From Cryptomeria japonica (taxonomy: Eukaryota; Streptophyta; Pinopsida; Cupressales; Cupressaceae): a DNA stretch of 64,000 bases. Shown here piece by piece: positions 55,542 to 64,000 of this stretch. The stretch's first letter is position 1. Each line of letters opens with the position of its first letter. The stretch is from contig NC_081414.1 in the NCBI RefSeq assembly GCF_030272615.1, forward strand, positions 657,398,292 to 657,462,291. The letters run 5' to 3'. The position numbers and the translations under genes are program-made. The notes below the pieces were generated by a model. That model ran no database searches. It was not told where the DNA came from and worked only from the letters and a program-made list of their open reading frames with translations.

Positions 55542-55858
55542 CGTAACTATCTATTTTTACTTGATTTGGTAGTTGAAATCCAAAAGGTTTTATAGCAAAC
55601 AAGATAACAACAATTAAGTTAGCACGCGAGTAATCTAAAGCCAAGTATTTTCTATTTATTACATTATGACATCTAAGTAACTGGTATTAATTTTGAAACC
55701 TTAAGCCAACTGGCAATGATGTTACATGGATCATATTTCAATCAAATTAGTTGATGTGACTATAGTGTTATTTAATATGACTACTTTATTATTCGCTATG
55801 TGACACGTTCCCAATTTGTGCTTTCATAATATTACAGCTGTGCCGACTGATTATTTGA
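55542..55858. other. Noncoding spacer
   Basis: Nothing recognisable. It lies upstream of the unrecognised minus-strand ORF; no convincing promoter element or splice site could be assigned. Confidence 0.4.
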
Positions 55859-56305
55859 TTTGACTAATGTAGATACAGATCAACAATATTAGCTAATAAG
55901 TTAATATTGTTATACTAATTTTTTATACCCTTTGGCTCCTAGCCCCGAGCAATGTCCCCTATGAATGTAACTTAACCCTTGGATTTTGCATGTGTGTGAA
56001 GTGGCTTATAATTTTTTGGTGCGAATGTCCGAAGAAACCGTATTCATTCTCAAAATCATCGGAATCAAGACACGTGTTAGTGTTAATGCAAATATAGATC
56101 AACAATATCAGCTAATGCATTTATATCAACTTATGCGTTAATATTGTATACTAATGTTTTATACTCTCAAGCTCCTAGTTGCAAGCAATTTCCCCTATGC
56201 ATGTAACTTAACCTTTGGATTTTACATGTGCGTGAAGTGGCTTTTAATTTTTCTATGCGAATGTCCGAAGAAACCATATTCATTCTCAAAATCATCAGAA
56301 TCAAG
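55859..56305. repeat. Diverged direct duplication of ~210-225 bp
   Basis: Copies at about 55859-56067 and 56081-56305 share long stretches (GATCAACAATAT-AGCTAAT; GAATGTCCGAAGAAACC; ATTCATTCTCAAAATCATC), with a small insertion in the second. The second copy ends directly at the inverted-repeat element. Confidence 0.85.
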
Positions 56306-56308
56306 ATA

Positions 56309-56619
56309 GTGGCGTGGGGCCATTCCTAGGGACCTAATGAATTCCCAGACATAATGAAAGATTATAACTATGCCAAAGGGTTTCAAGGGTAACCAGCCTG
56401 ATAGAAGACTCTAATACTTATCAGCTTAATCGGGTAATCTTATACATTTATGAATATATGTGATTATATAAATGTATGTAATCTTTTGTTTCTTGTTCTT
56501 TTCTTCTCATTTTTTTTTTCATTTATAATCATATATATTTTAATATGATTATAAATATTTGTTTGTAGATACATGCATACATATATAATATATAATTAAA
56601 TACATATAAATATATGTGT

Positions 56620-56681
<62 letters not shown>

Positions 56682-57207
56682 TATACTTTTCTCCTTTTTT
56701 CATTCTTATATACATTTACATAATCTTATACATTCAATACATTTATGAATGTATATGATTATATAAATGTAAGCATTCTTTTGTATATTGTTCTTTTGTT
56801 TTTATTTTTTTTATCTAATTATAAGCTTATTTATATGTTATTTCTTATGTAATTGTTTGTTTGTATCCACAATGTACATGCATTTTGTTGGTATGGTTTT
56901 TTTCTTCCTTGGGTAGCATGTAAAACCTTTGAAAAATCTTAGGGTTTAGGGTTTAAGGTGATCGGCTTCTCCTTGTCTCAAAGTGTTTTTTTTTCCTTGG
57001 GCATTGTTCTAATTTTAAGTTGACCGGCTACTGACGGTTCCTAGTTTTGTAAGTTGCTATGTTGAGGGGTCTGTGTCATTCTTTATCGGCCCCAAGTGTT
57101 AGAGCCTTTTATCAGGCTAGTTTCCCTTGAAAACCCCATGTCTCAATTATGGCCTTCCTCTTAATGTCTAAGTATTCACTGGGTCCTAAGGAGTGGCCCC
57201 ATGCCAC
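56309..57207. mobile_element. Inverted-repeat element, probable degenerate DNA transposon
   Basis: The left end GTGGCGTGGGGCCATTCC (56309 on) and the right end GGAGTGGCCCCATGCCAC (to 57207) are inverted repeats; similarity extends inward over ~45-50 bases (GGGACCTAATGAATTC against GGACCCAGTGAATACT). The ~900-bp interior is noncoding with a TA microsatellite. I could not find a matching target duplication, so the superfamily is open; the termini are loosely hAT-like. Confidence 0.6.
56625..56673. repeat. (TA)n microsatellite
   Basis: An uninterrupted TA run of about 24 units inside the inverted-repeat element. Confidence 0.97.
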
Positions 57208-57274
57208 AATCTTAAACCCTCAAGGTTTCCTCACGTGCTTGTTTCAGATTTTAAATGAAGTAGCTTTGGCAGTC

Positions 57275-58230
57275 TGTGCTCTAGGATAAAACTTCAAAGA
57301 AGCTAGACGTAGAAAATTGCCCCACGGCATCATGGGGGTCATCAAAAAATTTCCCAGAACAACAAAAGAAGTGGAAAAAAAGGAGAAAAGTTATCCCAGG
57401 GACCAGAAAGAAGCATCCAAAGACTACACGGGATAACTCCTAGCAAAGAGTTGCAAACGAATAAAGTTTTATCCCCGGGTAGCTTCCGAAGAGTAAAATT
57501 ACTATAGAAAGGTTGCCCCGAGGAGATTTTCAATTAGCATTGAGAGGCTGCAAGATAATTTTACAAAGAAACTTAGAAGGTTTTATTTTCCTTGGGTGAT
57601 TTATCAAGAACAAAGGTTATGTCCCAAGATAAGAATATAAGGTTGTGGAGAGGGGAAATATTATCCCGCGATAGTTTGTAAGGCATTTATTATGGTCCTC
57701 GGATAAGGAGTAGGATGAAACAAAGAAAAAGTTATCTCAGAGGAATAGAGAGCATATGCAGAGCGATACTTTGGGTTTCAGTAGGAGTATGCACATAGAT
57801 ACTTAGGCTCCAGGATAAGAGGATTAGTAAATAAGAAATGAAATATTTATCCTAGAGGGTTGCGAAGGTCAAAGGAAAGAGGCCTAGGATAAAAGGCAGA
57901 AGGAAATACAATAGAAGTCTTATCCCAGGGGGCTGGGAAGTGTATCCTTCGATGCTCTGGGATAAAAATGGCAAAGGAAGATGAAGTGAAAATATTATCC
58001 CAAGGAAGCATAAGGTTTGGTGGTGACTTGATTTTGGGTTTCAGTGAGAATAAATAAAGAGGGATAAAGATCCGCTTCGGGATAATAAGCGGATCAAATT
58101 CAAAGTAATTCTTATCCCCAAAAGATGAAAGAATTAGAGAAATGTGCCTTGGGATATGAAACAAAGCTGGAGATAGTGAAGATTTTATCTTGGAGTGATA
58201 AATGAAGTTACAAACGGATGCCCGGGGAAA
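57275..58230. repeat. Degenerate array of alternating TTATCCC and GGGATAA motifs
   Basis: Motifs of the type TTATCCCAGGG and CCTGGGATAA recur about every 37 bp, mostly alternating in orientation, which gives a ~75-bp unit. Forward examples: 57391, 57468, 57618, 57661, 57731, 57847, 57922, 57996, 58109, 58188. Reverse examples: 57281, 57430, 57690, 57808, 57887, 57957, 58077, 58148. Spacers are purine-rich and vary. The array stops ~450 bp before the ATG of the long pseudogene. Confidence 0.8.
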
Positions 58231-58679
58231 GAGGATGCGGTGAACTCATGTCATTTATTGCCTCACATGGTGATTGACACAACATAAAAGGCAAAGGTGG
58301 CCAAAAGGGAATACAAAGGCACCAACTCAGTGGTCAGAGGAAGTCAAGGATTGTTCATGGTCATCCAAGTAATCATCTATGATGGAAATTCAAATTTTGA
58401 AGCCAATGATAACTTTTCTTTACATGAAGGAATTAATGGTGGAGCAATAAAAGAGAAAACTCTACTGCATTTGTCTTCACCAAGCATTCTAGCGATCGGA
58501 GAGAAGTTGCAGAGCAAGCAAAAAGAGAGTTCAAGAAGTCTCAAGGCATCCAGACATAAGTAGCTAACCAGTATGTAAAATTTGAGTGCCCTTTGTGTGA
58601 ATTTGGTTGAATTGTTCATGAGAATTGTAGGTGTTTTTAGAGCCCTAGGATTCTATTTCTTGCTCTCCGTGAAATAGTT
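58231..58679 (+). other. Probable leader of the long pseudogene
   Basis: No array motifs remain. A small ORF (58297-58563, 88 codons) has no recognised domain and probably is not coding. The ATG at 58680 lies in a GTTATGGCC context. Confidence 0.4.
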
Positions 58680-61600
58680 ATGGCCTCCCTCGTTGAGAAA
58701 ACTGCAAGCCCTAATATTGAGAAAGCCCAAGAGGGTGGAGCTATCTCAAGTGTCCCTGGTGTTACCCATGCCATCCCTTTGAGCATAATTGCCCCATTGC
58801 AAGAATTACAAGATGCCATCGTTGTTGGACCAAACCCTGAACCAAATCTTGCACAAGTTGAGGGGGTTGAAGCTAGTGCTTTCCCCAACAAATTAAAGAG
58901 GAAGAGGGGAGAAAAGAGGGATACAATTTTGGTTTCAGAGAAAGAGATAGAGGAAGAATCCCCAACAACAAAGGCAAGGAATTCTACTCCTAAGAAATAA
59001 TAATCAAAGAAGGATGGAGAGGCTAGAGCTTCCACTGAAGAAATACCTACACAACCAACCCCTCCAATGATTGAAAAGGAGGAAGTTTCAAATAAGAAGG
59101 TAGAGGAACCATCAAAGAAGAAGGAAACAAAGAAGAGAACCCCTCCTAAAAAGAAGGTTGAATTTGCCCTTGTTGTAGAAGAAATTTGACCCCCCTGGCC
59201 TTGTTGTCAGAAACCTTCAAGGACAGGTTATTTTTGATATCTCTTAGAAGGATATGACTGAATTTTTTGAGTTGGATGGGGCAGACATTAAGGGGATCAA
59301 CAAGTAGGCTTTGGTGAGAATGTATGAGAAGAACAAGGGGAGAATCAGGAGGGAGTATCTACCTATGTTTTTGAGAAGGCTCACCAAATTTTCTCCAAGC
59401 TACATCTTGCCCACTGAGACTAAGCCTTTTGCACTGGATAAGTTTGAAACTTATTTTGTAAGGACATATTATGCCCTATGCCAGGTCCTAGGAGAATATT
59501 ATGGGCTCACCTTATTGCCAGTCGATTACATGATGTTGGTAGTCTCCATCCAACACTCATCCACCAATGAACTTTTTGACTCTGCTACAATTCTCCAAAC
59601 AAAGTTATATGAGAGCCTAATAAAGGAAAATGATGAAACACCTGCATTGAACTTCAAGCACTATTCTTTGGTGTGCCATCTCATTTTTTATCATAACAGG
59701 TCAACATGGTCACCAAAAATGAACATTAGAATGCTAGATCCACAAACATGATTACCATGGCCTATTTAGAGATGGACACAAGTGTGGGACAAGGGCTTTA
59801 GATCTGGAGATTATTGTTTAATCTTTGATTATTTTGTCAAAAGGGTTTTAAATATGTTGAATGTTGTAATAACAAGGCTTCCTTCACACATAATTAAGGT
59901 ATTAAGAATCAAATCCTGTAAGGATCAAAATTTACAATATGCAGAAGGGGCTTTTAGCAATAATTTTGGAGACTTCTTCTTCTACGATGACTGTATAATT
60001 ATAAGGTGCTATGGTTTTGAGAAGGCTCGTCATAGGTTACCAATTTTTGTATCTCCTAGGCTTTAATTTTTGGAATTCATGTGGCAAATTACATGGGTGG
60101 ATAAAGATCAAATCCCAAAAAGAAAGGGGAAGCCTCTCCCTAAAGCCGCTAGCTTTAATGCATTCAACATTGGATGTGATAATCTGGAGAAGATCAAGGA
60201 TTTTTTGATCAACAATTACAGGCTTAAGGTAGCTATAGCCATAAATTATGATCGTGAGGGATACATAGGAAATTTAAGGCTAAATAAACTCAAAGAAAGA
60301 AGCTACCATCACCAATTTTATGAAATAGAAGACCTATTAAGGAATGCTCGGCCAAGTGAGGTCATCCAAAGGAAGAAGAAATGGGAGCTACTAAAAAGGA
60401 TAGAGAAAGAGAGAATGGTAGAGGATGAAAACTACAAGGGGCTTTATAGAGAGGAGTTCCAATCTGACATTGCCGTAATGATCATTCTCCTCCGACATGC
60501 TGATGAAATAATTCAAAAGGACATCCAGAGGAAGGAAGCTAAGAATAAGGGAGAAAATTTTCAGGAGCATCTCGTTGTTGATATCCCCACATTTTCTAAA
60601 AAAGGGGTGGTTATCATAGAAGAGGGGAAACCTGGGTCCTACAAAGTAGTAGCCAAAGATAGGAGGCCATTGATGGGAGAGATATGAAGAGTAAAGAAAG
60701 GAAAAACAAAGATCTAAGATTTTGTAGATATTCCTAACACTGATGATCCTAATGTGCCTCCCCCTTCCCCTCCTAGAGATTTTTTCAATGAGGATGAAGC
60801 GGCAAAGCAACTCGATGACATAGATAGAGATTTGGTTCATAGTGTAATACCTATACATGAGGTGGATGATGAGAGAGTGGTTGCCTCAAGGGAGTTCATG
60901 TCAGATGATAATTTTGTGAATTCCTATGAATTCAAATCTTTTTGGCTCAAGGAAAAGTTGAGAAATGCACCTTAGGGGGAAGAAATAAATGTGGACCCCT
61001 ACAATATTCAATGTATCCCTGAGGAGGTAAGGGAAATGGTTGCTAAAAGTGGCATGCTCCTAGTCCTAGGATGGGACCATAGAAAAATATTTTTATTAGA
61101 CCAAGTAATAAGGCAAAATGACCCAAGGTATGTTAAAGAATATGAGAACTATGGGTCTGGGATAAATGTAGATATCAAAGTCTTTGGAGTTTTGGCTAGA
61201 GGATCAAATGTTAATCAGCTAATTGTTCCTTTTGGATTAGAACAACAGAGGGGGGAAGCAATTTTGATGACAGGCAGTGACACCACTATAGGAGAGGTTG
61301 TTTCTCTGACTTCCCATGCAGCCCAATTCACTCAAATAGTGGTACAAGATTTAGAGACAAAGCACATTGTTCTCAAGGACAATTTGGCCCAGATTAATCA
61401 TAGTTATCATTCATTATTCATTTTAAATTACAAATTGAAATAAAAATTGATTAAAGCTAAGATATGGACCTTAGGATCAATAAGGCCTGAAAAGTTAGAG
61501 AAGGCCATAAAGGAGCTACAAGAAGCCAAAGAGGAAGCTTCAAAGAATTATTATGAGATTAGAAAGGCTGCAATTTTGAAGTGAGCCAATAGAGTCATGA

Positions 61601-62208
61601 ACAAATTAGAGGAAGTCCATGCTAATTATTCTTCTCTAACCAAGATTGACAGTGATTTGGATTCCATTCTTTTATTCTTTCAGCCTATTAGGGCTACTTG
61701 GTTTCCAAAGGGGAAGCAATTGAAGGATATTTTTTTGGCATCATCTCAAAATAAAGGGAGTGAAGCAAAGGAAATTGAAGTGACATGGAAAAACCATAAT
61801 CAATTAATCAAGGAGCTCCCAATCATTGAGAAGGAAAAGAAAGCAATGAGTGATAGGTTTGAATCACTCAAGGGGCTACAACGGTGGGACATTCCATCAA
61901 TTTTGACACCAATGCATCACATTAAGGACTTGGACTTCTGGCGTGTAGATTTTGAAAAGTCTATAGCAAGTTTCCTTGAAGCATTGGAATCTGATCCAGA
62001 TGAAGAGGCTTCCTATATTACAATTTTGGATAGGATCATGGATGTGGATGGGTTGTATCAAAAGTATATTGTTGATGTGGTAGGGGTCCCACCTCAAGCA
62101 ACTAAGACTATAATGAATAGGTTGCAAGGCATAAAGCCTTTTGATTGGCCAATTAGGAATATGGATGAATGGTACACCAATTTTTTGTCATCCTCCAACA
62201 AAGCTTAG
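58680..62208 (+). pseudogene. Long intronless pseudogene of unrecognised family (~1175 codons)
   Basis: I do not recognise the family. The ATG at 58680 opens a Lys-rich N-terminus (KLKRKRGEKRD; KKKETKKRTPPKKK). One frameshift near 59187 leads to a second frame kept without further indels for ~3 kb to 62208. In-frame stops: TAA 58998, TAG 59245, TAG 59305, TGA 59749, TAG 59767, TAA 60064, TGA 60685, TAA 60715, TAG 60973, TAA 61441, TGA 61582. All could arise from CAA, CAG or CGA by C-to-T change. A folded-looking region (~59311-60660: YLPMFLRRLTKF; YYGLTLLPVDYMMLVVSIQ) is followed by a Pro/Asp-rich hinge (PNVPPPSPPRDFF) and a coiled-coil-like Glu/Lys-rich segment (~61480-61620), then FDWPIRNMDEWYTNFL. 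No DDE, RT or zinc motif was seen. Length and lack of introns suggest a transposon-borne gene, but this is inference. Confidence 0.65.
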
Positions 62209-63074
62209 ATGAGGAGGAAGACTTGTTGCTATTTTTTACCTTTTTGTCCCCCTACAATTTTGGAGTGACAGTGCCGTTTTTGGAAGGCTACTAACAACTT
62301 TCACCCATCATCATCCCAATTTCCAAGGAAGTAGTAGCTAGCACCTTCAGCCCGCTTTTTGGACCTAATGAGATACAATACACAAGGACCACCAGGAGCA
62401 GTCTCAAGGTAATTCAAGGCCATGAGATAGGGTTCCAAACTCTTGGTTCTAAAGTATCTAGTCTAAGTCATATGTTTAGAACTTTGAGTCTAGGATCTAG
62501 TAACATATCCAAGTAAATGAGAAAGAGGTAATGTCAATTTGCAAAGCAATTATAATGAGTCTTGTGTCGAATTTCTTGCAGAATTTGAAGAATTGACATA
62601 TATTTTGTATTACGATAGAGATAACTTTTGAATCAATGAAATATAATTTATTTTTTTCCATTGTGTGACTCTATTATCTTTTGAATGGAATTGAATCCAG
62701 GATTTGTTTCATTCTTTACATTGTTGTGTTGTATGTATTTTATGTTTATGCTAGGATTAAAGGACTCAATTAAATTGCTTAAACATTTCAGATATGTTGT
62801 AAGGCAACATTTTCTTAGATCTACAATGCATTTGTCAAATTCAGTCACAATACATCATGTATTTCATGAATTCAAGTCCTAATGGAGTAATACACAGATA
62901 CTAGCTTAATTCAAGGTGTTGGAGTTAATTTTTGTATCTCATTTCGTCTATCCTTGTTGCAAATTTGATGAAAATAACAAAATTGTGTTTGAGTACATAT
63001 TTTGTTAGTCTCTTGTTTACATGTATTTATTAAATGAAAATTAAAAATATGCAAAAAATCAATGACTCTTTACT
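62209..63074. other. Downstream noncoding region
   Basis: Possible 3' region of the long pseudogene. A TTGAATCAATGAAATATAAT stretch near 62630 could have served polyadenylation. No TTATCCC motifs recur here, so the upstream array is not mirrored. Confidence 0.4.
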
Positions 63075-63425
63075 ATTAATGAATAATGATGAACTCTTTA
63101 TAGAAATATAGAACTCCTACATGTCATTAGATAACTATGATGATAACATCCTATTAATAGACACTTGCCATGAATACTAGGTTCTAATCATGATGGGCCA
63201 ATGCCCAATGCCTATTTAATTGTAGTGTTGATGGATAACGATGAACTCTTTATACCAATATAGAATGCTTACACATCATTAGATAACATTGATGATAATA
63301 TTATAATAATAGCCACTTGTCATGAATACTAGATTCTAATCATGATGGGCCAAGGCCCAATGCCTACTTTACTGCAGTGTTGTTGAATAACAATGAACTA
63401 TTTATAGAAATATAAAACTCTTAAA
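63075..63425. repeat. 152-bp tandem repeat, about 2.3 copies
   Basis: GAACTCTTTATA-type landmarks occur at 63091, 63243 and 63395, exactly 152 bp apart, with shared internal stretches (CATGAATACTAG; TCTAATCATGATGGGCCAA). Units contain an ATGGGCC/GGCCCAT-like inverted pair. Confidence 0.88.
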
Positions 63426-63734
63426 TGTTTTTTCGCACTGAGCAAATTTCAATATTCATAACTGAAATACACAACAAAAGAATACATAACTAAAATTATA
63501 AGAATACTCTAATAACAAAACCTATGAATATGTATAAAGAATATTGTTTTATATTAATATATTCCATTTCATGTATTCTTTCCGAATAGTAACAATATAC
63601 AGAGGACTATTTCCAAAACCTCTAATATAAAAAGACCCATGAGGCTAAATTATAGTCTATAAGATAGGAGTAATTTAATTGAGTACTAGTCTACCAGTAA
63701 CAAAAAGAATAAAATGTAGAACTAAACCAGATGT
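63426..63734. other. AT-rich noncoding stretch
   Basis: Nothing recognisable. Confidence 0.4.
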
Positions 63735-64000
63735 AGATAGTGGTTTAGTGCCCCATTCTTCAAGCAGTTTGGGCTCATCGGCACCTTGGCGTTGCAGTAT
63801 TCACAACCTCTCATTCTTCTTGGGTGAGCCTGGCCCTGACTTCGTTGGCAAGTAGGATGAAAAGGCAGTCCTCTCCGTAGTTGGCATGGGCTTCCCCTCT
63901 TGTGACATCCCTTACGTCCTGTTGGTCTTGAAAAATCCACTCCTCTCTGCTGCTAGCTCTAGTTGTCCAACAATCTCCTCAACATCTTGTTCATTGAATT
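63735..64000 (-). pseudogene. Possible coding relic running off the window
   Basis: On the minus strand one frame reads protein-like text with two stops: NEQDVEEIVGQLELAAERSG and FFKTNRT, a TAA, then MSQEGKPMPTTERTAF and SYLPTKSGPGSPKKNERL, a TGA, then ILQRQGADEPKLLEEWGT. The hydrophilic, Lys/Pro/Glu-rich composition suits a gag or disordered region, but I cannot assign it. An overlapping open frame on the same strand (63722-63940) looks like a shadow: Arg/Cys-rich with no motif. Confidence 0.35.

Noticed and set aside
57275-58230. CRISPR-like spacing of repeats
   Set aside because: Eukaryotic context, degenerate repeats in alternating orientation, no uniform spacers or cas genes.
57275-58230. 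Interstitial telomere-like sequence
   Set aside because: The motif is TTATCCC/GGGATAA, not the plant telomere repeat TTTAGGG, and it is not head-to-tail.
58297-58563. 88-codon plus-strand frame upstream of the long pseudogene
   Set aside because: No domain, and it lies in the presumed leader; more likely chance.
63722-63940. 72-codon Arg/Cys-rich minus-strand frame
   Set aside because: The neighbouring frame reads as a more natural protein with stops; this one looks like its shadow.
1-64000. tRNA, rRNA or other structured RNA genes
   Set aside because: tRNA-like strings seen are primer binding sites next to LTRs; no cloverleaf or rRNA segment was recognised.

Overview
The window looks like intergenic DNA from a large, repeat-rich plant genome, most likely a gymnosperm (conifer-type). 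The evidence is an almost unbroken patchwork of old plant LTR retrotransposons, plant-type LINEs with a DUF4283-like ORF1, UBN2-type Copia gag proteins, a Tekay/Del-like chromovirus, and no recognisable intact host gene in 64 kb. A narrower taxonomic guess (yew or cypress relatives) is only an impression. Three runs of exactly 500 N (16443-16942, 31943-32442, 53472-53971) are placeholder gaps, so the true distance across each is unknown.

Layout. 1-822: AT-rich flank. 836-6823 (minus): nearly full-length L1-type LINE with ORF1, ORF2, a poly-A end and a 13-bp target duplication, inserted in an older local duplication. 7050-8985: no gene, but a strict 21-bp tandem array at 7760-8089. 8986-about 16100 (minus): decayed Tekay-like Ty3/gypsy chromovirus with one long LTR. 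16943-19506 (minus): 5' end of a Copia element. 19507-20247: relic of a gypsy-type gag. 20259-31942 (plus): two Copia copies in tandem sharing the middle LTR. 32443-34507 or beyond (minus): another Copia 5' half. 35480-42967 (plus) and 44317-52144 (minus): an old and a young member of a gag-protease retrotransposon family that encodes no reverse transcriptase. 52543-53471: Copia LTR and leader. 54975-55541 (minus): unrecognised ORF. 55859-57207: duplicated block, then an inverted-repeat element. 57275-58230: array of alternating TTATCCC and GGGATAA motifs. 58680-62208 (plus): long single-exon pseudogene of unknown family. 63075-63425: 152-bp tandem repeat. 63735-64000: possible coding relic.

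How the parts relate. No host pathway is visible; everything interpretable is mobile DNA and its decay. The most notable system is the 35-52 kb retrotransposon family. Both members have gag, a retropepsin-like domain and an extra proline-rich, basic and acidic C-terminal region, and both go straight to the 3' LTR without reverse transcriptase, RNase H or integrase. They must therefore borrow these enzymes. The younger copy has a perfect 5-bp target duplication, equal-length LTRs (about 2% different by eye), an intact 1136-codon ORF, a tRNA-Trp-like primer site and repeated GC-rich hairpins. Decay across the window is mostly by substitution: many coding relics stay in one frame for kilobases with scattered stops, often TAG where CAG is expected, which fits loss of methylated cytosines.
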